Shown one piece after another: positions 28,082-36,748 of a DNA stretch of 64,000 nucleotides; position 1 is the first letter of the stretch; each line of letters starts with the position of its first letter. The notes below the pieces were generated by a model. It ran no database searches and was not told the DNA's origin. It was given only the letters and a program-made list of their open reading frames with translations. Position numbers and translations under genes: made by a program. The DNA is from Novisyntrophococcus fermenticellae (GTDB lineage: Bacteria > Bacillota > Clostridia > Lachnospirales > Lachnospiraceae): assembly GCF_018866245.1 (NCBI RefSeq), contig NZ_CP076458.1, forward strand, positions 3,038,001 to 3,102,000. The letters are read 5' to 3'.

Positions 28082-28101
28082 CTATATCTCAATTGATGAT
28101 C

Positions 28102-28149
28102 GTCCCGATATATTGTTCTTTATGAAAGAATGACATATTGGGACTTTTC
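28102..28149 (+). terminator. Terminator after the AhpF-like gene
   Basis: GTCCC-ATAT-TTCTTT pairs with AAAGAA-ATAT-GGGAC, followed by TTTTCT. Confidence 0.82.
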
Positions 28150-28224
28150 TATGCATTTTATTGGTGTTATGATATAAGTTGAACTATTTGTACAAGCAAG
28201 AATTAAACAGAAAGGATTGATCTT

Positions 28225-29787
28225 TTGAATAAAGATGATATTGCTATTGTTTTTAAAAGCCTGAACATGGCACATGTAAAAACGCTATTGAAAAGCTTTC
28301 TCGTAGGAGCTCTGTCCGGAATTGTGATTACTTTTTACCGGTTGATACTGACGAAAGCAGAACTTTTCGCATCCGCATTTTATGTTTATATCCGAATGCA
28401 CCTTTATCTGATACCATTCGCATTTATCCTTCTGGCTGCTGCCGGATTTTTTATTGGTCTTCTTAAGGGAAAATATCATATGATTGGCGGAAGTGGTATC
28501 CCACAGGTAAAGGGACTGATTATGGGATATTTTAAGCAAAACTGGTTTGGAACACTCCTTGCCAAATTTATCGGTGGCACAGTTTCTGTCTGTGCCGGTC
28601 TTTCTCTTGGAAGAGAAGGTCCGTCCATCCAGTTAGGTGCATGTGTTGCGCAAGGGGTAGGAAACAAACTCTCTGGTTCTCCCACAGAAAAAAAGATTCT
28701 GATTGCCAGTGGAGCAAGCGCCGGTCTTGCAGCAGCATTTAACGCTCCTTTAGCAGGTACAATGTTTGTTTTGGAAGAAATCTTCAAATACTACTCTCCC
28801 ATTATACTTCTTTCTACCATGATGTCTGCCATGGTAGCAGATTTTATCTCCAAAATTATATTTGGATTGGATTCGGTTTTCAATTTTGAGATTACTGACC
28901 GGTTCCCCCTTCAGGAATATTGGATTCTGATTCTCATTGGTATTGTGATGGGATTGTTTGGCGTGTTCTATAACTTCTTTCTAAAGAAAATACAGGCATT
29001 TTATTCCCGGATAAACTTCTTTGATGGAAAGGGAAAGCTTGTACTTCCATTCCTGGCAGCGGGCGTGCTTGGTCTGGTGTTTCCCATCGTACTGGGGGGA
29101 GGTCACAGTATCATGGCATTGCTATCGCCGAAATCTGCTGTATCATTTCTGGTTCTTGTGTTGACGATAAAGTTTCTTTTCTCCATGTTCAGCTTTGGGT
29201 CCGGTGCACCCGGCGGAATCTTTTTTCCTTTGCTTGTCATGGGTGCTCTGGCCGGAGCCATATTGGGGAACCTATCCATAAACCTTTTAAGTATTGACCG
29301 GAATCTGTTTCAAAATTTCCTGGTATTGTCCATGGTTGGGCTTTTCACCTCAATTGTAAGAGCTCCTATCACCGGAATTGTCCTGCTGTTGGAGATGACC
29401 GGCTCGTTCAGTAACCTCCTTTCTATGTTCGTTGTTGCTGTAACATCCTATCTTGTTGCCGAGGTTCTGAAAAGTCTGCCTATCTACGATTATTTATTGG
29501 AGAATATGCTGCAGGATAAAACGATCGAAACATATGAAGAAGGCACTGACGATGAGGTACTGATTAAACTCATAGTACACCATGGTTCCCATGGTGCAGG
29601 TAAATACGTGAAGGATATCCACCTTCCGAAAGGTTGTCTGCTGATAGGCATCAAAAGAGGCAAGAGAGATCTTATTCCAAATGGAGATACCTTAATCTTG
29701 CCGAATGATACTTTAATTTTACTGGTGCATGCATATGCTGAGGCAGATATCCGACAGCAAATGGAGGAAATGATGGAACGTTATTAA
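28225..29787 (+). CDS. ClC-type chloride/proton antiporter with RCK-C (TrkA-C) domain
   Basis: Membrane protein of 520 residues. ClC signatures are clear: GSGIP (89-93), GREGP with the gating Glu131, and FVLEEIF where Glu185 matches the proton glutamate of the E. coli antiporter, so an antiporter rather than a channel is predicted. About residues 440-518 form a TrkA-C/RCK-C ligand-binding domain in place of CBS domains. The start is TTG at 28225 with AAAGGA upstream. It stands alone after the oxidative-stress cluster; acid or ion homeostasis is the likely role. Confidence 0.92.
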   Translation: MNKDDIAIVFKSLNMAHVKTLLKSFLVGALSGIVITFYRLILTKAELFASAFYVYIRMHLYLIPFAFILLAAAGFFIGLLKGKYHMIGGSGIPQVKGLIMGYFKQNWFGTLLAKFIGGTVSVCAGLSLGREGPSIQLGACVAQGVGNKLSGSPTEKKILIASGASAGLAAAFNAPLAGTMFVLEEIFKYYSPIILLSTMMSAMVADFISKIIFGLDSVFNFEITDRFPLQEYWILILIGIVMGLFGVFYNFFLKKIQAFYSRINFFDGKGKLVLPFLAAGVLGLVFPIVLGGGHSIMALLSPKSAVSFLVLVLTIKFLFSMFSFGSGAPGGIFFPLLVMGALAGAILGNLSINLLSIDRNLFQNFLVLSMVGLFTSIVRAPITGIVLLLEMTGSFSNLLSMFVVAVTSYLVAEVLKSLPIYDYLLENMLQDKTIETYEEGTDDEVLIKLIVHHGSHGAGKYVKDIHLPKGCLLIGIKRGKRDLIPNGDTLILPNDTLILLVHAYAEADIRQQMEEMMERY

Positions 29788-29870
29788 AACAAAATTTCAT
29801 TTAAATTAATCGTTTTATAACTCATTTGAATATTTTAAAAATATCTCTTTTCTTATCATTTTCTTTATGT

Positions 29871-29876
29871 TATAAT
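29871..29876 (+). promoter_or_regulatory. -10 box of the heptad-repeat gene
   Basis: TATAAT about 45 bases before the start codon; no convincing -35 box, only T-rich sequence. Confidence 0.35.
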
Positions 29877-29921
29877 ACGGGTACCCAGGGAGCAGAGTGC
29901 AAAAACGGAGGATGAGAAAAT

Positions 29922-30623
29922 ATGTCAGATACCGAAATGATTCTAAAGGCTATAGCCGAACTTAGCGACAAGGTTTCATCACATGACAAGAGATTTGATT
30001 TAATCGATCAGCGCTTTGATTTAGTCGATCAGCGCTTTGAGGCAATCGACCAGCGCTTTGAGGCAATCGACCAGCGCTTTGAGGCAATCGACCAGCGCTT
30101 TGATTTAGTCGATCAGCGCTTTGATTTAGTCGATCAGCGCTTTGAGGCAATCGACCAGCGCTTTGAGGCAATCGACCAGCGCTTTGAGGCAATCGACCAG
30201 CGCTTTGAGGCAATCGACCAGCGCTTTGAGGCAATCGACCAGCGCTTTGAGGCAATCGACAGCAGACTTGATTCAATGGACAGCAGGTTTGATTCGATGG
30301 ATAACAGACTTGATTCAATGGACATCAGACTTGATTCGATGGATAACAGGCTTGATTCAATGGACAGCAGGTTCGATTCGATGGATAACAGAGTCTCATC
30401 CATCGAATCAAATCTCACCAAAAAAATTGATCACATTCAGCTGACCCTTGATAATGTTACCAATAGGAATATTCAAATTATTGCCGAAGGGCATTTGAAC
30501 CTGAGCAGGCGTTTGGACGAAGTATTGAAAGTGGAATCGGAAAGAGAAATGCTTCATCTTCGCGTTAACATCATGGGACAAGAACTAAAGGATTTAAAGG
30601 AAAAAGTAGATTCCATAGCCTAG
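29922..30623 (+). CDS. Heptad-repeat coiled-coil protein
   Basis: Unrecognised cytoplasmic protein of 233 residues. Residues 23-162 are twenty consecutive 7-residue repeats: mostly QRFEAID or QRFDLVD, then SRLDSMD-type, with hydrophobics at fixed positions, so a long regular coiled coil is certain. The N-terminus (1-22) and the C-terminal 70 residues (TLDNVTNRNIQIIAEGHLNL, then a second predicted helix) are unique sequence and resemble short tails seen in similar Clostridial repeat proteins. No signal peptide or membrane segment. It lies alone between a ClC gene and a strong terminator. A scaffolding role is possible, but function is unknown. Confidence 0.75.
   Translation: MSDTEMILKAIAELSDKVSSHDKRFDLIDQRFDLVDQRFEAIDQRFEAIDQRFEAIDQRFDLVDQRFDLVDQRFEAIDQRFEAIDQRFEAIDQRFEAIDQRFEAIDQRFEAIDSRLDSMDSRFDSMDNRLDSMDIRLDSMDNRLDSMDSRFDSMDNRVSSIESNLTKKIDHIQLTLDNVTNRNIQIIAEGHLNLSRRLDEVLKVESEREMLHLRVNIMGQELKDLKEKVDSIA
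29988..30407 (+). repeat. 21-bp tandem repeat array inside the coiled-coil gene
   Basis: Twenty units of 21 bases. The first thirteen are near-identical (CAGCGCTTTGAGGCAATCGA plus C, with a GATTTAGT variant), the last seven have diverged (SRLDSMD type). Because the unit is a multiple of three, several other frames stay open through it, producing false ORFs on both strands. Confidence 0.95.
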
Positions 30624-30736
30624 TTTAGACGACATTAAATAACTTGAAAGGTATTTATGATCGGCTATACTAGTCCTCTGTAAGGTGGCATCATAATATC
30701 GGGGAGATTTCACTTTTATCAGAATCTGATTTTCAG

Positions 30737-30778
30737 GAAGCACCCGGAGGTCAATGTTACCTCCGGGTGCTTCTTTTA
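30737..30778. terminator. Strong bidirectional terminator
   Basis: GAAGCACCCGGAGGT and ACCTCCGGGTGCTTC form a perfect 15-bp helix with a 7-base loop, then TTTTA. It lies between the converging coiled-coil gene and sdaAA. Confidence 0.9.
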
Positions 30779-30785
30779 CATATTT

Positions 30786-31654
30786 TTAATATTCCATTAT
30801 CTTCTTTTTCCATTTCAATCCTGTTTCCGTAGCCGCCAGGCCGCCCATCGATGTTTCTTTTATTGCAGACGGCATGGAGATGCCAATCTGATACATGGCG
30901 CTAATCACTTCATCCCATGGGATTCTGCTCTCTACACCTGCAAGCGCCATCTCAGCTGCCGTAAGGGCATTGGATGCTCCTGCTGCATTTCTCTTTACAC
31001 AAGGGACTTCTACCAGTCCCGCAACAGGATCACAAGACAGACCAAGCATATTTTTCAATGCAATTGCCATGGCATGAGCTGCCTGGCGTGGCGTCCCTCC
31101 TGCCATCTCTGTGATTGCAGCTGCCGCCATAGCGCTGGCTGATCCCACCTCGGCCTGACATCCTCCGGCAGCACCCGAAATGCTAGCATTATTGGCAATC
31201 ACAAAGCCGAATGCTCCCGCTGTAAACAGGTGGTTAATGACGACCTCATCCGAAAAGCCGAGTCTTTCCTGAATGGCCAGCATCACTCCAGGCAAAACAC
31301 CGCAGGAGCCTGCTGTCGGAGTGGCACAGATCACTCCCATAGAGGCGTTGACTTCATTCGTCGCTACTGCATAGCAGAGAGCACTCAAAAACGTCTCATC
31401 CGTCAAAGTTTTACCACGCTTCCTATATTCATAAAGCTTCTTTGCATCCATTCCCGTCATGCCGGATTTGGAAACAACGCCCTTTATCCCTTACGGACGC
31501 CTTCTTTCATGACCTGAAAATCTTTTCTCATAATTTCCAGAATCTCTTCCTTTGATTTTTCAGATTCCTCTATCTCCTGGTCAATCATAATTTCATATAT
31601 CTTTTTATCCGATTCCTCTGCCTGTGCGACCAGTTCCGCAATATTTCTGAACAT
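30786..31654 (-). pseudogene. sdaAA: L-serine dehydratase alpha subunit, frameshifted
   Basis: Iron-sulfur L-serine deaminase alpha chain (serine to pyruvate and ammonia). Translation from ATG at 31654, with a GAGG site, gives the normal N-terminus MFRNIAELVAQAEES for 56 codons and meets TAA at 31484-31486. The family then continues in another frame (KGVVSKSGMTGMDAKK) down to 30786. Adding one base at 31487-31490, after AAGGG, restores one continuous protein of about 290 residues. The iron-sulfur cysteines (GGCQAE, LSCDP, VPCVKRN) and the C-terminal part are intact. It is therefore a single-base deletion, a sequencing error, or less likely a programmed frameshift. The intact sdaAB lies just upstream. 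Confidence 0.88.
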
Positions 31655-31680
31655 TTTTCATACCTCTTTATTCCTGCAAA

Positions 31681-32343
31681 TCAAACATTCAGAACTATGA
31701 TTTTCTGAACATTCTTACCTTTTGAAATTTCCTCAAGTACCTCGTCATTCACCTTCTGGTCCGTCTCTATCACCATCAATGCCATATTGCCTTTTTCCAG
31801 TCTGGAAACCTCCATATGCCCAATATTAATTCTGTGTTCCGTCAGAATGGTTGCAACGGTTGCAACGGTTCCATAAGCATCTTTATGCAGGATAAGAAGT
31901 GCAGGACTTTCTCCGGTCAGCTTCAGCGCAAAGCCGTTTAACTCTGTAATCTGAATGGCGCCGCCTCCCACAGAAACACCAATAAGTTCCATGGAATCAT
32001 CCCCTGCTTTCAAATTCAATTTCACTGTATTGGGATAGTCTACCAAGGCTTCCTCGACAAAGAATGTGAGCTTTATCCCTTTCTCAGCTGCAATAGCTAT
32101 GGAGTTTTTCACCCTGGCATCATCCGTCGAAAATCCAAGAAGACCTCCAACTACTGCCACATCCGTTGCATGTCCTTTATATGTTTTCGCAAATGATCCA
32201 TAAAAATGAATTTCCGCTTCTTTGGGTTCTTTCCCAAAAATCTGTCTGGCCACCTCACCAATCCGGACAGCACCTGCTGTATGAGAACTGGAGGGTCCTA
32301 CCATAACAGGACCAATAATATCAAAAACACTTCTGTATTTCAT
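31681..32343 (-). CDS. sdaAB: L-serine dehydratase beta subunit
   Basis: Beta chain of the two-subunit, iron-sulfur serine deaminase of anaerobes, 220 residues. Residues 1-140 carry the family motif MVGPSSSHTAGAVRIG near the N-terminus. The C-terminal 75 residues form an ACT domain (TVATVATILTEHRINIGHMEVSR), often an amino-acid sensor. ATG at 32343 has AAGGAGG close by. It precedes sdaAA by 26 bases and shares its transcript. Confidence 0.95.
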   Translation of the reverse strand: MKYRSVFDIIGPVMVGPSSSHTAGAVRIGEVARQIFGKEPKEAEIHFYGSFAKTYKGHATDVAVVGGLLGFSTDDARVKNSIAIAAEKGIKLTFFVEEALVDYPNTVKLNLKAGDDSMELIGVSVGGGAIQITELNGFALKLTGESPALLILHKDAYGTVATVATILTEHRINIGHMEVSRLEKGNMALMVIETDQKVNDEVLEEISKGKNVQKIIVLNV

Positions 32344-32384
32344 AAACCCTCCTTAGGAGCCACTTGTTCGGCGCACCTGCAATA

Positions 32385-32406
32385 ATTATACTATACTTAG
32401 TATAAT
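32385..32406. promoter_or_regulatory. 22-bp palindrome in the sdaAB promoter region
   Basis: Perfect 9-bp arms ATTATACTA and TAGTATAAT around TACT, 42 bases upstream of sdaAB. A TATAAT in it can serve as -10 box on the minus strand, so a bound protein would block transcription. It contains TATACT and AGTATA six bases apart, close to the 17-bp palindrome at 20193. Confidence 0.55.
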
Positions 32407-32430
32407 TAAATCTACTTATTTTATCCAAAT

Positions 32431-32483
32431 AAAAAGAGTCCGGCCCGTGCAGACTTACCTGCAAAAGGATGGACTCTTTTTTT
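32431..32483 (-). terminator. Terminator of sugar cluster 1
   Basis: AAAAAGAGTCC and GGACTCTTTTT arms separated by a GC-rich loop region, at the end of the second binding-protein gene. Confidence 0.8.
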
Positions 32484-33708
32484 ATTGAATTGCCTGTGCT
32501 CTGCTGCAAAATTCATCCAGCGTTATTTCATCTGTCACATACTTTTGAAACAGAGTTCCCATCTCTTCGATATCCTCCATCGGCCTGGAAGATAAGGGTC
32601 TGGCCTTCAGTTTCAGTTCCTTAACATAGCTTCTCCATACATCCATGTCCGGAATATCCAGATCTTCATTTTCGATAATATCCAGCCTGGCGGGAAGATG
32701 TTTCATGGCTTTTGCATAGGCAATGCTTCCCTCTTTTCCTGCCGCATAGGCCAGAAACTTCTCCGCTGCTTCTTTATGCACAGATGCCTTGTTCAACACA
32801 TACTGCCAGGTGGCCACGTTTGTGGCATTCACACTAAATAATGGTAGTGGAATTACATGAATCTTGTCCTCATTATAGACTCCGGCTTTCGCAAAAGTCT
32901 TCATAACTCCACTATACATAAATATGGCTGCGTATTTACCATCTATAAATTTCTGCTCCATCTGTTCATACTGATCCAGTAGAACGTCCTCGGGTATCTC
33001 TCCGTTCTCTATCATGTCATGGAGAAACTGGAGTGCCTGCCTGGTGCCAGCGTCTGACCAGTCCCCATAACTTCCGCCGAACATATTGATAAACTGGGAA
33101 ATCTCATTATACACATAGGTAGTCTCCCAGGAACCTCCGTATCCGTAAACACCGGGTTCATAATTCGCTTCTAAGAGCTGCTCAAATTCTTTCTGATTAC
33201 GTACGTTCTCTACTCCTGCACTTTTCAGAATCTCGTCATTAACCCAGAGCACCATCATATCCATAGCAAACGGTACAGAATAAATCTGTCCGTCCACCAT
33301 GGATATTTCCCGTATATAATTTTGGGGATAGCAATTTAAAACATGCTCAGGCATCACATTACTGCCCAACGGCTCCAGATAGCCTTTATGTTTAAATTCG
33401 CTGATCATTTCATCATTGACAGAAATAATGTCAACACTGGAATCCCCGGAGGACAGTATAGTGGATATCTTTGCCTGCCGATTATAGGGATTCGCAGGGG
33501 GAAGAATCAGATTGATTTTAATCTGCAGTTTTTCTTCTGCATCCTTTATAAACTGCCGGAACTCTGCTTTATCAGCATGAATATGCAGCAAGGTAATTTC
33601 ATCCTGGTATTCCTTTTTTAATTTCTGCTGCGGCTGAACTTCCTTTTTGCCGCACCCCGTCAGGAGTAAACTGATACCTAATAAAATCCCCAATAATTTC
33701 TTTTTCAC
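32482..33708 (-). CDS. Sugar ABC transporter binding lipoprotein (second copy in cluster 1)
   Basis: Extracellular solute-binding protein family 1, 408 residues. N-terminal lipoprotein signal MKKKLLGILLGISLLLTGC, with Cys19 to be lipid-modified. It is paralogous to the protein at 36749: both share YGYGGSWE, NMFGG, QFLHDM, DKYEQM-type blocks and a DEITxDEFC ending. The start is GTG at 33708 behind AAAGGGGTG. It is the last gene of the five-gene cluster, 11 bases after the GH172 gene. It may bind a related sugar or feed the same permease with a different specificity. Confidence 0.9.
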   Translation of the reverse strand: MKKKLLGILLGISLLLTGCGKKEVQPQQKLKKEYQDEITLLHIHADKAEFRQFIKDAEEKLQIKINLILPPANPYNRQAKISTILSSGDSSVDIISVNDEMISEFKHKGYLEPLGSNVMPEHVLNCYPQNYIREISMVDGQIYSVPFAMDMMVLWVNDEILKSAGVENVRNQKEFEQLLEANYEPGVYGYGGSWETTYVYNEISQFINMFGGSYGDWSDAGTRQALQFLHDMIENGEIPEDVLLDQYEQMEQKFIDGKYAAIFMYSGVMKTFAKAGVYNEDKIHVIPLPLFSVNATNVATWQYVLNKASVHKEAAEKFLAYAAGKEGSIAYAKAMKHLPARLDIIENEDLDIPDMDVWRSYVKELKLKARPLSSRPMEDIEEMGTLFQKYVTDEITLDEFCSRAQAIQ

Positions 33709-33719
33709 GACTCACCCCT

Positions 33720-34829
33720 TTATCTGGGCCATCTGTCTTCTTTCTCAGGAAGCGGTGGAAAAGCCTGATGTGGCAATGACTGATACCAATAAGCAACACT
33801 TGCAACATCATCCTGGCGTTCAAAAAGTCCTCTGTACCCCACACCGATCTGCTGAATTGTTACCTTAAGTTCTTCTTCAAAGCAGATGGGATCCTGTATA
33901 TGCCAGCGATAAAATCCACGCATCGGCATACAGTCATCATTATGATACAGGTTATGGATTGTTTCATCATGACTGGAATAATAAGGATATCCAAGATACG
34001 GCGTGCAGTAGTTCTGCTCCACTGTCTTTCCATCCACCTGCTTTGCAAAGCTCCAGGAGCCTCCAAAATAATCTTCTGTTCCCGTGCCGCATATTGTTGG
34101 ATATTCTTCATCTCCATCCAGATAAAACTTCACTTCACCTTCGCCCCACCAATAGCGTTCCAAAGTTGTCAGTGCCATATATGTGCCTACATAGTGACCT
34201 TTTCCCTTGACCTGATCCAAAATCACATAATCCTTCTGCAGCTCGGTAAGTTTTTTCCTTCTCCACTGTGCATGGAAGTAAGTGATATCCTCCGGAAGTT
34301 CCTCATGCAGGGCATAATCAACCTGATAAAAAAATGCAGGAATAGCATTTGCATGCTGATTCTCCAGAGTAATCCGGGCTTTCTTCCGAAAAGGCATCTG
34401 AAAATAGCTGTTCAGTCCACGGCTTGGTACTACCACAATTGGGAGAGAGTTCACGTCACACTCTCTGCCAAAGCCACAGCAGAAGAAGTCACCTAAAGGA
34501 CTCTCTACAGAAGGTTCTTCTTCGTCATCCCAATACATACGGATTACCAGATCACGCAAAACAAAACAATCTGCCTCTGTGGTCTTATCTGTTACTGTAA
34601 TCCAGATATGATTGATAACGCCCGGTCCTTCCATCTCAGCCAGTGTCACCGTCTCCCCACTTTGGATATCCTTAAGGCAGGGGCTCCCTTTTCTGGATGG
34701 TCCCAGATGGCTGGCGGCCATTCCGCCTCTTCCTTTTTCGCCTCTTGGATTTTCTGCATTGATTGATCTGCTCTTTACATGTTTTGCCATGGGCAGAGAG
34801 CTTAAGCTTCCTCCATATAAATCATACAT
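33720..34829 (-). CDS. Glycoside hydrolase family 172 enzyme (DUF2961)
   Basis: Predicted cytoplasmic glycosidase of 369 residues without signal peptide. GH172 members are hexameric or trimeric enzymes acting on alpha-D-fructofuranosides, difructose dianhydrides or D-arabinofuranosides. Visible family features are the N-terminal SRSINAENPRGEKGRGG (residues about 19-35), GPGVINHIWIT, and GTGTEDYF with the presumed catalytic Glu252. Start at 34829 follows AAGGTGAAAG; an open frame of 52 more codons runs into a palindromic repeat and lacks family resemblance. Lying between MalG-type permease and binding protein genes, it probably cleaves the imported oligosaccharide. Confidence 0.88.
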   Translation of the reverse strand: MYDLYGGSLSSLPMAKHVKSRSINAENPRGEKGRGGMAASHLGPSRKGSPCLKDIQSGETVTLAEMEGPGVINHIWITVTDKTTEADCFVLRDLVIRMYWDDEEEPSVESPLGDFFCCGFGRECDVNSLPIVVVPSRGLNSYFQMPFRKKARITLENQHANAIPAFFYQVDYALHEELPEDITYFHAQWRRKKLTELQKDYVILDQVKGKGHYVGTYMALTTLERYWWGEGEVKFYLDGDEEYPTICGTGTEDYFGGSWSFAKQVDGKTVEQNYCTPYLGYPYYSSHDETIHNLYHNDDCMPMRGFYRWHIQDPICFEEELKVTIQQIGVGYRGLFERQDDVASVAYWYQSLPHQAFPPLPEKEDRWPR

Positions 34830-34863
34830 AACTTTCACCTTGCCTTTCAAATAAAATGATGTA

Positions 34864-34928
34864 AGGGTCAAAAAGCCTTTTGACCCTATGATACTACGGA
34901 TTGCTCCGCACTTTGGCCCTGGTATCAT
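34864..34928 (-). repeat. Palindromic repeat element, short copy
   Basis: Minus strand ATGATACCA ... TAGTATCAT (34888-34928), followed by a perfect 10-bp hairpin AGGGTCAAAA/TTTTGACCCT (34864-34887). The 41-base part matches the two ends of the 101-base element at 38174-38274, as if its middle was deleted. It sits between the MalG gene and GH172 and may also trim or stabilise the mRNA. Confidence 0.7.
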
Positions 34929-34935
34929 AAAGTAA

Positions 34936-35790
34936 TTAGGCCTTGACACCACCTGCCATGATACCATCCATAATCTGCTTTTCAAAAACGGCTACGAAGA
35001 TAATAATGGGTAATAGAATAATCCATCCCATAGCACTTACCAGATCCCACGGCACACCATACATGTTATCCCGCAGAGGAAGCTGGACAATTGCAACCGA
35101 AAGCACCTGTATTCCATTTGAATAGTACAATGGTGTAAAGAAGTTATTCAGACAGGTGATAAAATTAATAATACACACGGTTGCAATTGCCGGCTTCATC
35201 AAGGGCAGCACTACCTGAAATAACCTTTGCGTGAAGGTAGCGCCATCAATGGAAGCGGCTTCTTCCAGAGAGATTGGTATTTCTCCGGCAAAGTTTCTTA
35301 AAATCAAAACTGTAAACGGTATTACAGCGCTGATGTAAAGAATGATTAATCCGGGGTAAGTATCGTATAAGCCTACTTTCTGCATAAATTCATATAATGG
35401 TCTTGCAGTGACCACCTCAGGAATCAGCATCGTTGCAATTATAAAGGCAAACGCAATTGAAATCCCCTTTGATTGAAATCTGGAAAATGCATAGGCAGCC
35501 ATGGAGCATATGACAGTACTTATGAGCAGCGTAATACCTACAATAAGTATTGTATTTCCTATTTTAGCAAAAAGCCCGACATTTTCAATAAGAAATTTAT
35601 AACTATCCAGGGTTGGGTTGTCCGGTAAATAATCGATGGGCATTTTAAATAATTCTCCCGGAGGTGTAATAGAGGATATAAAAATCCAGTACACGGGAAA
35701 AAGTATCAGAAATGCTACCACTGCAAAGAGAATCCACCTCCCGGCAGTCACACAGCCTCTATAAACCCTGTATTTTTTCGAGTCATTCAT
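34936..35790 (-). CDS. Sugar ABC transporter permease, MalG type (cluster 1)
   Basis: Inner-membrane permease of 284 residues with six predicted helices and the EAA motif EEAASIDGATFTQRLFQVVLPLMKPA near residues 183-209, which docks the ATPase. ATG at 35790 has AGGAGG ten bases upstream. It is 14 bases after the MalF-type gene. No ATPase gene is present; such CUT1 systems in Firmicutes usually borrow a shared MsmX-like ATPase. Confidence 0.94.
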   Translation of the reverse strand: MNDSKKYRVYRGCVTAGRWILFAVVAFLILFPVYWIFISSITPPGELFKMPIDYLPDNPTLDSYKFLIENVGLFAKIGNTILIVGITLLISTVICSMAAYAFSRFQSKGISIAFAFIIATMLIPEVVTARPLYEFMQKVGLYDTYPGLIILYISAVIPFTVLILRNFAGEIPISLEEAASIDGATFTQRLFQVVLPLMKPAIATVCIINFITCLNNFFTPLYYSNGIQVLSVAIVQLPLRDNMYGVPWDLVSAMGWIILLPIIIFVAVFEKQIMDGIMAGGVKA

Positions 35791-35804
35791 CCCAGGTTTC
35801 CCTC

Positions 35805-36683
35805 CTAACTTTCTATTTTGTTCATAACCCTTATGTTAAACCAGCTGAACAATGCCATGACAGCGAACAGCATAACCGCCAGAGTAGACGCATAGCCGAC
35901 ATTTAAGTTCGTAAAAGCCTCCATGGTGATACGGTAAGCTATCAGCGACGTATCTTCTCCAGGCCCGCCTGAGGTCATCGCATACACCAGGTCAAAAGTA
36001 GTCAGCCTCCACAAAGTAAATGGAATACACAATGTAATTACATTCTTTGTAATAAGCGGCAGTGTAATCCGAAAGAAGCTCTGTACTCCATTTGCTCCGT
36101 CCACCTTTGCCGCTTCATAGATGTCACCGGATATAAACTGAAGTCCGGACAATACCAGTATGGCAAAGAAAGGAAGGTCTTTCCAGAGATCCATAATGAT
36201 TACGGCAGCTCTTGCTGAACCGGTATTAATCAGCCAGTTAAATTGGAAATCTGATACAAAACGCCGAATCAGGTCATTTATCAGCCCATAGTCATTATTA
36301 AATCCCCATTTCGCAGCCATGCCCACTACAACAGCAGGCATTGCCCATGGAATCAGGACAATTGTCCGAAGGAAGCGGCGTCCCTTGAATTTCATATTCA
36401 GAATCAGTGCCAGGCAGACACCCAGAACGATATGAAATACCATGGAAACCACCACGAAAAGCAGGGTAAAGCTTATGGATGTGATAATCTTCTGATCTTT
36501 AAATACATTTACATAATTGCTTAATCCCACAAATTCATGAACACCGGACAAAACCTTGATATCAAATAAACTGTTTTTAAAAGTTGCAAAAATAGGATAT
36601 AGTGTAGTGAATCCGCGAATCAATACAACCGGAAGAATCAGAATCCAGGGAATCCATTTCATGGATTTTTTGCTTATAGTCAC
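35805..36683 (-). CDS. Sugar ABC transporter permease, MalF type (cluster 1)
   Basis: Permease of 292 residues, six predicted helices, with EAA motif YEAAKVDGANGVQSFFRITLP near residues 185-205. The start is GTG at 36683, with AAAGGAGG upstream; a longer open frame passes through a hairpin and is rejected. It pairs with the MalG-type permease that follows. Confidence 0.93.
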   Translation of the reverse strand: MTISKKSMKWIPWILILPVVLIRGFTTLYPIFATFKNSLFDIKVLSGVHEFVGLSNYVNVFKDQKIITSISFTLLFVVVSMVFHIVLGVCLALILNMKFKGRRFLRTIVLIPWAMPAVVVGMAAKWGFNNDYGLINDLIRRFVSDFQFNWLINTGSARAAVIIMDLWKDLPFFAILVLSGLQFISGDIYEAAKVDGANGVQSFFRITLPLITKNVITLCIPFTLWRLTTFDLVYAMTSGGPGEDTSLIAYRITMEAFTNLNVGYASTLAVMLFAVMALFSWFNIRVMNKIES

Positions 36684-36707
36684 GAAAACGCCTCCTTTTT
36701 TAATAAG

Positions 36708-36745
36708 ATACGACACCGCAGGAAATGATTTACTGCGGTGTCGTA
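36708..36745 (-). terminator. Intergenic hairpin after the first binding-protein gene
   Basis: 14-bp helix ATACGACACCGCAG / CTGCGGTGTCGTAT without a good T-run, between the binding-protein stop and the MalF start. Probably a partial terminator or 3' stabiliser that raises binding-protein mRNA over permease mRNA. Confidence 0.7.
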
Positions 36746-36748
36746 TGA

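Noticed and set aside
29988..30407. CRISPR array or VNTR outside a gene
   Set aside because: The repeats are contiguous without spacers and are translated as a heptad coiled coil.
29962..30444. ORFs of RLPQSAG, LLSIESS and ALRQSTS repeats in other frames
   Set aside because: By-products of the 21-bp repeat array; the unit length keeps every frame without a stop codon open. Only the QRFEAID frame has start, ribosome binding site and unique ends.
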